From NCBI GenBank assembly GCA_023818905.1, contig JAMWDE010000031.1, positions 1 to 8,538 of the forward strand: a stretch of 8,538 nt of DNA, in the 5' to 3' direction. The DNA comes from Candidatus Omnitrophota bacterium (GTDB taxonomy: Bacteria > Omnitrophota > Gorgyraeia > Gygaellales > Profunditerraquicolaceae). Each line of letters begins with the position of its first letter. Position 1 is the stretch's first letter. The notes below the pieces were generated by a model. It did no database searches. It had not been told where the DNA came from and saw only the letters and a list, made by a program, of their open reading frames with translations. The position numbers were made by a program, and so were the translations under genes. Positions 1-5,006 of this stretch are shown here, in pieces.

Positions 1-45
1 GAGCTTTAAAAACCAAAAAGAAAATTCTTTAAAAGAATTCTTAAA

Positions 46-91
46 AGGTGACATTTCTATTTTGCAAAAAAGATGACATTTTTATGTTGCA
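46..91. repeat. Two imperfect 21-bp direct repeats, IS-end-like
   Basis: Copies at 46-66 and 71-91 share 18 of 21 bases (core TGACATTT, then TTGCA) and are spaced 25 bp start to start. The second copy runs into a perfect 10-bp palindrome, TGTTGCAACA, at 85-94. Closely spaced repeats of this style resemble transposase-binding repeats at insertion sequence ends. That resemblance is from memory, and no transposase lies in the window, so an element would have to be to the left or be lost. A regulator-binding pair upstream of the pilin promoter is the alternative. Confidence 0.4.
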
Positions 92-112
92 ACAACATCA
101 AAGAGAAAGGAG

Positions 113-140
113 TTGACAAATTGTGATATTATACTAATAT
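113..140 (+). promoter_or_regulatory. Sigma70-like promoter for the pilin cluster
   Basis: A perfect TTGACA at 113-118 is followed after 16 bp by TAATAT at 135-140. Transcription would start near 147, leaving a leader of about 75 nt before the first pilin gene. The -10 hexamer is imperfect and several AT-rich alternatives overlap it, so the exact start is uncertain. Confidence 0.55.
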
Positions 141-154
141 ATCTTATAAGATAG

Positions 155-164
155 AAAGGAGGTG
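155..164 (+). promoter_or_regulatory. Orphan Shine-Dalgarno-like site in pilin leader
   Basis: AAAGGAGGTG is a full match to the anti-Shine-Dalgarno core of 16S rRNA, but no ATG, GTG or TTG follows at a usable distance. The real ribosome-binding site of the pilin gene is a separate AAGGAGGA just before 224. The orphan site would sit within about 10 nt of the predicted RNA 5' end. It could be a ribosome standby site, a pairing partner in leader folding, or chance. Confidence 0.35.
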
Positions 165-223
165 GGACAAAAAGACAAGATAAAGATCTATGAACTTATT
201 ATCTAATCAAAGAAGGAGGAAAG

Positions 224-607
224 ATGAAAAAGGGTTTTACCTTGTTGGAACTAATCGTAGTAATCATCATTATCGGTGTTTTGGCAACTTTGGGGTTTAC
301 CCAATATACCAGAGTAGTAGAAAAAGGTAGAACAGCTGAGGCAAAGACTATTTTAGGTCAACTCAGGACTGCAGAGGTAGCTTATTATCAGGAAAACGGT
401 AGTTATACTACAATTGCAAATTTACCTGTAGAGGCACCTACTGCATGTACAACTACACATTACTTTTCATACTCTTGCGCTGCTGCTACAGGTACCTGTA
501 CTGCTACTAGATGTACTGCAGGAGGCAAGACTCCCCAATCTACTTTAGCCTATATTATTGCCCTAGATATAACTGGCAACTGGGGTGGTACACCAGGTTA
601 TTATTAA
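224..607 (+). CDS. Type IV pilin-like protein (prepilin 1)
   Basis: This is a 127-residue prepilin, probably a major subunit of a type IV pilus or pseudopilus. Residues 1-4 (MKKG) are a short class III leader, and prepilin peptidase should cut after Gly4 to leave FTLLE with Phe at +1 and Glu at +5. Residues 5-25 form the hydrophobic spine, followed by the amphipathic helix continuation (AEAKTILGQLRTAEVAYY). The C-terminal half is Thr/Ala-rich with four cysteines (75, 85, 92, 97), so two disulfides are possible in the exported protein. The start is fixed by AAGGAGGA just upstream at good spacing and by the leader length. A second prepilin gene follows after 81 nt. Family assignment is firm; the distinction between pilus and secretion pseudopilus is not visible here. 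Confidence 0.9.
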   Translation: MKKGFTLLELIVVIIIIGVLATLGFTQYTRVVEKGRTAEAKTILGQLRTAEVAYYQENGSYTTIANLPVEAPTACTTTHYFSYSCAAATGTCTATRCTAGGKTPQSTLAYIIALDITGNWGGTPGYY

Positions 608-640
608 TTTATAATCTTCCTAAATATAGGTCCTATTAAT

Positions 641-658
641 AAAAAGAGTAAAAAGAGT
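641..658 (+). repeat. Perfect 9-bp tandem duplication between pilin genes
   Basis: AAAAAGAGT occurs twice back to back in the spacer between the first two prepilin genes. The ribosome-binding site of the second gene (AGGAGA at 669-674) lies just downstream. No terminator-like hairpin is seen in this gap, so read-through from the first pilin gene is plausible. Confidence 0.6.
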
Positions 659-688
659 TAATTATTTAGGAGACTTTAATTATTAATT

Positions 689-1120
689 ATGTATAAGGCT
701 GGTTTTACATTGTTAGAGGTTCTTATTGTGCTTATCATTGTGGGCATCTTAGCTGCTTTAGGTCTCCCTGGTTTTACCAAGGCGCGGGAGATGGCCTTGG
801 ATAAAGAGGCAATAGCCAGCCTAAAACTTATCCGGGCAGCAGAGAGAATCTATAGGATGGAGGTGGGAGATTATTGTAGGAGTGCTGCCTGCTCAGGTAA
901 TGAGACATTGATAAATCAGTATCTGAAGTTATTTCTACCCACAACTAACAAGAGGTGGAATTATAAGGTGGATCCAGCAGGAACTCCTTCTTATTTTAAT
1001 GCCAAGGCTCAACGCACCACCTTGCCTCGTCCAGGTGGCTTAAGTTATAATACCTGGTGTATCACATATAATCTTGATGAGCCCTGCAATAATACTACCT
1101 GTGGTTGGTGCAGTTGGTAG
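689..1120 (+). CDS. Type IV pilin-like protein (prepilin 2), cysteine-rich
   Basis: This is a 143-residue prepilin with leader MYKAG and a predicted cut after Gly5, giving FTLLE (Glu at +5). Residues 6-27 are the hydrophobic helix, followed by an amphipathic stretch that includes AIASLKLIRAAERIYR. The globular part has six cysteines (63, 68, 124, 133, 138, 141) and ends in a Trp/Cys-rich tail, CGWCSW. Up to three disulfides are therefore possible after export. AGGAGA lies about 15 nt upstream of the ATG, somewhat far, but no other in-frame start is near and the leader length fits. It is probably cotranscribed with prepilin 1. It belongs to the same broad family but is clearly diverged beyond the helix, so the two are not a recent duplication. 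Confidence 0.88.
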   Translation: MYKAGFTLLEVLIVLIIVGILAALGLPGFTKAREMALDKEAIASLKLIRAAERIYRMEVGDYCRSAACSGNETLINQYLKLFLPTTNKRWNYKVDPAGTPSYFNAKAQRTTLPRPGGLSYNTWCITYNLDEPCNNTTCGWCSW

Positions 1121-1313
1121 AAGTAATACTAATTTTTTAATAATAAGGACTACCCTTAAATTTATTTAAAATTTAAAGAGGACATAAAGATATACTGTGC
1201 CTCTTGTCTTAAGATCTAAGATACCTACTGACTTGGTGCAAGATAAGCTCTAAAAACATCTCAAGTATTAACTTAAGAATAATCCTACTTACGCCACAAC
1301 AAAATTCAACCAG
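1121..1313. other. 193-bp spacer with hairpins between pilin pairs
   Basis: No gene is seen here. Three inverted repeats are visible: TAAGG/CCTTA (1144-1148 with 1154-1158), the all-AT pair TTAAATTT/AAATTTAA (1156-1163 with 1169-1176), and AAGAGG/CCTCTT (1176-1181 with 1200-1205), which is extended by ACA/TGT with one bulged G. None is followed by a clear T-run, so none is a convincing terminator. The first two and the last share bases and could be mutually exclusive folds. The right part contains one copy of a degenerate repeat also found at 7726-7767. Confidence 0.4.
1238..1275 (+). repeat. Degenerate intergenic repeat, copy 1
   Basis: This segment aligns with 7726-7767. Both begin GCAAGAT. 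After a gap of 2 versus 6 nt, both then continue with GCTYTA and CATCTCAA followed by TTAA, with about 20 of 29 bases identical, and most differences are transitions. Each copy is in the spacer just before a gene for an exported protein. Chance similarity between AT-rich spacers cannot be ruled out. Confidence 0.25.
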
Positions 1314-1658
1314 ATGAACAAAAAAGCAGTTACTTTAGTTGAAATTCTTATCTCAAGCGTGCTTTTAACCCTAATAATCTTAGGCGCTAGCAGTCTTATG
1401 CTTTCTGGTAGGCGTAATATCCTGCATTGGCGTAGGCGTATAACTGCTGGTGAGATCGGTAAGTATTTCTTAGCCCCTCTACAGTTGCAGGTAAGGCAGG
1501 ACCAATGGGGGAATAACTGGTTAAGTAACGTAGGTGTTTATAGTACCTCAGTTTCAATTGGTGGGTTTAACTATACTGGAAATTATAATATTACAACCGT
1601 ATCTACTGGAAGTTCTACCATACCTAAGGTAAGGTTGAGAATACAGTGGTATGAGTAA
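1314..1658 (+). CDS. Minor pilin-like protein (pseudopilin, GspI/PilV style)
   Basis: This is a 114-residue minor pilin-like protein. Leader MNKKA is followed by VTLVEILISS, so the prepilin peptidase site would be Ala5^Val6 with Glu at +5. Ala replaces the usual Gly at -1. Residues 6-31 are the hydrophobic helix. The following segment, WRRRITAGEIGKYFLAPLQ and then VRQDQWGNNW, resembles a pseudopilin type I recognise from Omnitrophota genomes (from memory). No Shine-Dalgarno is visible before the ATG. No other start is available, because an in-frame stop lies at 1269-1271 and no start codon comes between. The end overlaps the next gene by 8 nt, suggesting translational coupling. Such minor pilins usually initiate or cap filament assembly. 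Confidence 0.75.
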   Translation: MNKKAVTLVEILISSVLLTLIILGASSLMLSGRRNILHWRRRITAGEIGKYFLAPLQLQVRQDQWGNNWLSNVGVYSTSVSIGGFNYTGNYNITTVSTGSSTIPKVRLRIQWYE

Positions 1659-2235
1659 TAATCTAACTCAATCTTTAACTCTACTTGAACTATTGATTAC
1701 CTTAATTATCTTATCCATTGTAGGTCTTTTTATTGGAAATGTAGAGATAATGGTGCGTCGGGATATTATGGCTTCAGACCAGCGCATAAGGTTAAGTAAC
1801 GATACATCTTACATTCTGGAACATATGAAGAAAAACATAGGTAGTGCTATAGGAGATATTAATCAGCCGCCTGTAACTATTGAACAAGTTGGCTTTCCTA
1901 CCCCGCTTTGGAAACGGATAAGAGTCCGTATAGATTCTAATTTAAATGGATTAAGAGACCCTGCGGATATAGAAATTGCTTATCAATGGTTCGGGTTTAT
2001 ATATATATATAATGTTAGATTTATTTCTAATTTCCCCGCTATTCTTCTTGGGGAACTTCTTTCTTCAAAAATTAACAGTTTTAATATAAGCTATAATCCA
2101 ACTAACAACTATGTGGATGTAAGTCTTGTTGCTTGTTGGGATCCTGATGGTAATCCCTATGCCTGCGGTACTTCCCGAAATCCCTCGGTAACTATGCAAT
2201 CCCGGATTTACATGCCTTCTGTTTCTACCCATTAA
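1651..2235 (+). CDS. GspJ/PilW-like minor pseudopilin
   Basis: This is a 194-residue minor pseudopilin. The leader MSNNLTQS is followed by LTLLELLITLII, so cleavage would fall after Ser8 with Glu at +5. Ser at -1 is atypical. Residues 9-29 are the hydrophobic helix, and the rest is a beta-rich globular domain (VRIDSNLNGLRDPADIEIAY). It ends with a WDPDGNPYACGT motif and a final RIYMPSVSTH typical of related lineage proteins. There are two cysteines (162, 172). The ATG overlaps the previous stop by 8 nt and has only a weak upstream site, so coupled translation is likely. A (TA)7 tract lies inside the coding region. GspJ-type proteins form the tip complex of type II secretion pseudopili with GspI and GspK partners; no GspK or assembly ATPase is present in this window. 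Confidence 0.75.
   Translation: MSNNLTQSLTLLELLITLIILSIVGLFIGNVEIMVRRDIMASDQRIRLSNDTSYILEHMKKNIGSAIGDINQPPVTIEQVGFPTPLWKRIRVRIDSNLNGLRDPADIEIAYQWFGFIYIYNVRFISNFPAILLGELLSSKINSFNISYNPTNNYVDVSLVACWDPDGNPYACGTSRNPSVTMQSRIYMPSVSTH
1998..2011 (+). repeat. (TA)7 dinucleotide microsatellite in pseudopilin gene
   Basis: Seven perfect TA units encode part of the FIYIYN segment at about residues 116-121. Gain or loss of one unit would shift the frame and remove the conserved C-terminal part, so the tract is a possible slippage site. Confidence 0.7.
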
Positions 2236-2297
2236 GCCCGGTCCTTCTCTTATTACTTACGAGATAATAAATTACATGGTGTTTTTGAGTTTATGTA

Positions 2298-2326
2298 TTT
2301 ACGGCATTGGCAATTAATGGTATAAT
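2298..2326 (+). promoter_or_regulatory. Extended -10 promoter for tRNA-Ala and probably the downstream operon
   Basis: A perfect TATAAT at 2321-2326 is preceded by TGG at 2318-2320, an extended -10. The best -35 at 17-bp spacing is TTTACG (2298-2303), a 4 of 6 match. Transcription would begin near 2333, about 9 nt before the mature tRNA. No terminator is visible between the tRNA and the gene at 2442, and no other promoter is evident before it. Confidence 0.6.
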
Positions 2327-2341
2327 TCTGAATACAGATGA

Positions 2342-2413
2342 GGGGCTGTAGCTCAGAGGGAGAGCATCTCGTTCGCAACGAGGGGGTCGAGGGTTCAAAT
2401 CCCTCCAGCTCCA
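2342..2413 (+). tRNA. tRNA-Ala, anticodon CGC
   Basis: This is a complete 72-nt cloverleaf. The acceptor GGGGCTG (2342-2348) pairs with CAGCTCC (2406-2412) and includes the G3:U70 wobble that is the alanine identity element. The D stem is GCTC/GAGC. The anticodon stem TCTCG/CGAGG encloses loop TTCGCAA, giving anticodon CGC (2374-2376), which reads codon GCG. The variable loop is GGGTC. The T stem GAGGG/CCCTC encloses TTCAAAT. The discriminator base is A2413. The 3' CCA is not encoded and must be added by a nucleotidyltransferase. This isoacceptor reads a codon expected to be uncommon in such an AT-rich genome. Confidence 0.96.
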
Positions 2414-2441
2414 TTTTCAAAACACTAAATGTTAGGGTAAG

Positions 2442-3545
2442 ATGAAAAGGATTTTTAGATTGAGTTTGAGTTTAGTCTTTTTGGCGACAGGTATCGTTTT
2501 TTGCGTCCTTCTGCCCAAGATCTCTGCCAAGAGTCAGCTGAGAGAAGCCCTGTATTATGAAAAATTAGATAACCAATCAGTGCAATGCCAACTGTGTCCA
2601 CGTAGATGTGTTATACCTAAAGGCAGACGGGGTTTCTGTGGAGTAAGAGAGAATATTAATGGTACCTTATACACCTTGGTTTATGCCAAACCAGTTGCCA
2701 TAAATATAGACCCTATTGAGAAGAAGCCTTTATTTCATTTTTTACCCGGTACTACTGCCTTTTCTGTAGCTACTGCTGGTTGTAACATGAGGTGTAAGTT
2801 CTGTCAGAACTGGCAGATTTCCCAGAGAAAGCCAGAGGAGGTTGAATACGCCTATCTTGAGCCTTCAGATTTAATCCAAAAGCTTAGGGAATCCAATTCT
2901 CCTACTATTGCCTACACCTATACTGAGCCAACGGTATTTTATGAATATATACTTGAGACTGCAAAGTTGGCTAAAGGAGCCGGATTTAAAAACATCATGC
3001 ACTCAGCTGGATATATAAATCCAGCACCACTTAGGCAGTTGGCCAAATATTTAGACGCTGCAAATATTGACCTGAAAGGCTTCAGTCATGATTACTATGC
3101 AAATATGTCTGAGGCAACACTTGAGCCTGTACTTGATACCTTAAGGATATTAAAAGAAGAGGGGGTGCATTTAGAGATAACCAATCTTATAGTGTCAGGT
3201 TACAATGATGATGTAGAGACGATTATCAAGATGTGCCTCTGGATAAAAGAGAATTTGGGTGCAGATACGCCTTTACATTTCTCAAGATTTTACCCGAGCT
3301 ATAAACTGTTAGCTGTGAATTCTACTCCGGTTGTAACTTTGGAGAAGGCCAGACAGATTGCCCTGGACTGCGGCTTGAAGTATGTATATATAGGTAATGT
3401 GCCAGGTCATCCAGCAGAGCATACCTATTGCCCTAGATGTAAAAGAATATTAATCAGGCGGGTTGGTTATACGGTATTGGAGAACAATATAGAGCAGGGT
3501 AAGTGTAAATTCTGTCAGGAAAGACTCGAAGGCGTATGGCAATGA
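2442..3545 (+). CDS. AmmeMemoRadiSam system radical SAM enzyme, membrane-anchored
   Basis: This 367-residue protein is the radical SAM member of the AmmeMemoRadiSam system, related to pyruvate formate-lyase activating enzymes; its substrate is unknown. The radical SAM motif C114-x3-C118-x2-C121 (GCNMRCKFC) binds the 4Fe-4S cluster that cleaves S-adenosylmethionine. An N-terminal cysteine group (C49, C52, C56, C66) and a C-terminal zinc-ribbon-like pair of CxxC motifs (C330/C333, C355/C358) flank the barrel. Residues 8-25 form a hydrophobic segment preceded by Lys/Arg, an N-terminal anchor or signal. The family core starts only at about residue 32 (QLREALYYEKLD). There is no twin-arginine motif. 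A weak AGGG site lies before the ATG, and no later Met precedes the core. The end overlaps the Memo-AMMECR1 gene, so the two are coupled. Family call is strong; export of an Fe-S enzyme is unusual, and a cytoplasm-facing anchor is possible. Confidence 0.9.
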   Translation: MKRIFRLSLSLVFLATGIVFCVLLPKISAKSQLREALYYEKLDNQSVQCQLCPRRCVIPKGRRGFCGVRENINGTLYTLVYAKPVAINIDPIEKKPLFHFLPGTTAFSVATAGCNMRCKFCQNWQISQRKPEEVEYAYLEPSDLIQKLRESNSPTIAYTYTEPTVFYEYILETAKLAKGAGFKNIMHSAGYINPAPLRQLAKYLDAANIDLKGFSHDYYANMSEATLEPVLDTLRILKEEGVHLEITNLIVSGYNDDVETIIKMCLWIKENLGADTPLHFSRFYPSYKLLAVNSTPVVTLEKARQIALDCGLKYVYIGNVPGHPAEHTYCPRCKRILIRRVGYTVLENNIEQGKCKFCQERLEGVWQ

Positions 3546-5002
3546 TAAAAATAGTATCCATCTTAGCTGTCAGCTATCGGCTGTTAGTTTTTAGTTGTTT
3601 TGCTCAAGATATAAAAAAGCCTAATGTTGCTGGAGCATTCTATCCGGATGACCCACAAGAGCTATCCCAGATGATAGATGGATTTTTAGGAAACGTTGAA
3701 CCCAAGAGTATAGAAGAAAACATATTTAGTCTGATTTCGCCTCATGCAGGTTATAGTTTTTCAGGACAGGTTGCTGCTTATGGATATAGGCTTATAAAAG
3801 ATAAACCTTACAAAACCGTGATAGTGATTGGGCCCAGTCATCACTATAGATTTAGTGGTGTATCTATCTATCCAGGAGATCTTTTTCGTACCCCTTTAGG
3901 AGATAGCCAGATTGATAAGGAGTTTACGCAAAGATTACTTTATAAGGATATAACCTTTATACCAGAGGTTTTTGATAAGGAGCATTCTGTGGAGGTGCAG
4001 TTGCCTTTTTTGCAAAAGGTGCTTTCTGATTTCAAGATTGTGCCTATAATTATGGGTGATTGTACACTTAAGGTATGCCAAAGCTTAGCCAGTCTTTTAA
4101 AGGAGGCCATAGGTAGCCGCCAAGATGTTCTGGTGGTGGCTTCTACAGATATGTATCATGGATACGATTATGAGGAAGCAGATATAATTGATGAGTTGAC
4201 TTTATCTTATCTAAAGGAGATGGATGCAGAAGGGCTGTATTATGGCTTAAGAGAAGGTAGGCTTCAGTTGTGTGGTGGCTTTCCGGTAGTGGTGGCGCTC
4301 TTATTAGCCAAGGAATTAGGACACAATAGATTAGAGGTGCTTAAACATACAAATTCTTGCTTGGTAACCAAAACAAAAACAAAAGGTATTTGGACAGTGG
4401 GTTATGCCAGTTGTGTGATTGACAAGAAAAAAGGAGATGAGACTATGGCGATGTTGAATAAGGAGCAGAAGAAAAGATTATTAGAGATTGCCCGTGATTC
4501 CATAGAGACCTATCTGACCACAGGTAAAAAATTGGAGTTGGTTGAGGCAGACCCAGTATTGCTAAAAGAGATGGGTGCATTTGTTACCTTACATAAACAT
4601 GGCCAGTTAAGGGGTTGTATAGGAAATCTGATAGGAAATCAACCCTTGTATCTTACGGTCAGGGATATGGCTATTGAATCAGCAGTAGGTGACCCACGTT
4701 TTCCTGCAGTGGATCTATCTGAATTAAAAGATATAGATATAGAGATATCAGTACTTTCTCCTCTAAGGAGGATAGACTCTGCCGAGGATATTCAGTTGGG
4801 TGTACATGGAGTTCTGGTAAGGCGAGGTTTTCATAGTGGAGTCTATCTTCCCCAAGTTGCCACAGAGACCGGCTGGTCAAAGGAGGAATTCCTCTCCAGT
4901 CTCTGTAGCCACAAAGCAGGTCTGTCTGCCGATGCCTGGAAGGATAAGTCTACGCAGTTATATATCTTTACGGCTGAGGTATTTTCAGAGAGAAGTCATT
5001 AA
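3542..5002 (+). CDS. AmmeMemoRadiSam protein B-A fusion (Memo-AMMECR1)
   Basis: One frame encodes a Memo (protein B) domain and an AMMECR1 (protein A) domain. Counting from the alternative start at 3536, Memo spans about residues 28-295 with PHAGY (His70), GPSHH (His102), EHSVEVQLP (His150) and CGG (Cys246). These match the His/His/Cys metal site known in human MEMO1. AMMECR1 spans about 304-485 with LRGCIGN (358-364) and DPRFPAV. Both families occur with the radical SAM partner upstream, but the joint reaction is unknown. The N terminus is hydrophobic and ends in VFSCFAQD, a candidate signal peptide with cleavage after Ala or a weak lipobox. I prefer the ATG at 3542, which makes a 4-nt ATGA overlap with the previous stop and has AAGG 9 nt upstream. 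The ATG at 3536 would be only 3 nt from that site. The domain junction carries an internal ribosome-binding site. Confidence 0.92.
   Translation: MIKIVSILAVSYRLLVFSCFAQDIKKPNVAGAFYPDDPQELSQMIDGFLGNVEPKSIEENIFSLISPHAGYSFSGQVAAYGYRLIKDKPYKTVIVIGPSHHYRFSGVSIYPGDLFRTPLGDSQIDKEFTQRLLYKDITFIPEVFDKEHSVEVQLPFLQKVLSDFKIVPIIMGDCTLKVCQSLASLLKEAIGSRQDVLVVASTDMYHGYDYEEADIIDELTLSYLKEMDAEGLYYGLREGRLQLCGGFPVVVALLLAKELGHNRLEVLKHTNSCLVTKTKTKGIWTVGYASCVIDKKKGDETMAMLNKEQKKRLLEIARDSIETYLTTGKKLELVEADPVLLKEMGAFVTLHKHGQLRGCIGNLIGNQPLYLTVRDMAIESAVGDPRFPAVDLSELKDIDIEISVLSPLRRIDSAEDIQLGVHGVLVRRGFHSGVYLPQVATETGWSKEEFLSSLCSHKAGLSADAWKDKSTQLYIFTAEVFSERSH
3565..3599 (+). repeat. Degenerate 7-bp tandem repeat encoding a signal-peptide core
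   Basis: Five consecutive heptamers read AGCTGTC, AGCTATC, GGCTGTT, AGTTTTT and AGTTGTT. They encode the hydrophobic part of the Memo fusion's N terminus. Because 7 is not a multiple of 3, each copy is read in a different frame, and unit gain or loss would shift the frame. Divergence between units argues against frequent current slippage. Confidence 0.5.
4427..4447 (+). promoter_or_regulatory. Internal ribosome-binding site and start at the Memo/AMMECR1 junction
   Basis: An A6 run (4427-4432) leads into AAGGAG (4431-4436), and an in-frame ATG follows at 4445 after an 8-nt gap. This ATG is exactly where AMMECR1 family proteins normally begin, so a separate 185-residue AMMECR1 (4445-5002) may be made as well as the fusion. 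One extra A in the run would shift Memo to a TGA at 4438-4440, recreating a two-gene arrangement. Confidence 0.55.
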
Positions 5003-5006
5003 CCGG

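Noticed and set aside
23..39. AT-rich inverted repeat AATTCTTT/AAAGAATT as a terminator
   Set aside because: It is nearly a continuous palindrome with a minimal loop, no G+C in the stem core and no T-run; its upstream gene is outside the window.
189..224. ATG at 189 opening a short + strand frame overlapping prepilin 1
   Set aside because: It has no ribosome-binding site of its own, is Arg/Asn-rich, lies mostly inside the pilin gene in another frame and ends quickly; it is a shadow.
2250..2270. TTATTA/TAATAA inverted repeat after the pseudopilin gene as a terminator
   Set aside because: The stem is A-T only with a 9-nt loop and no T-run afterwards, too weak to call.
4427..4433. AAAAAAG as a programmed -1 ribosomal frameshift heptamer of the dnaX type
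   Set aside because: The codon phase is AAA AAA G, not the A AAA AAG phase needed for tandem -1 slippage, so only replication or transcription slippage was considered.
4671..4880. Minus-strand open frame within the AMMECR1 region
   Set aside because: It is antisense to a well-conserved domain with no family features; similar shadows lie at 5141-5368, 6521-6781 and 8031-8294.
4836..5006. In-frame N-terminal extension of the CcdA-like protein back to 4836
   Set aside because: It lies within the AMMECR1 coding region in another frame and has a polar Arg/Ser-rich composition; the membrane protein begins naturally at ATG 5007.
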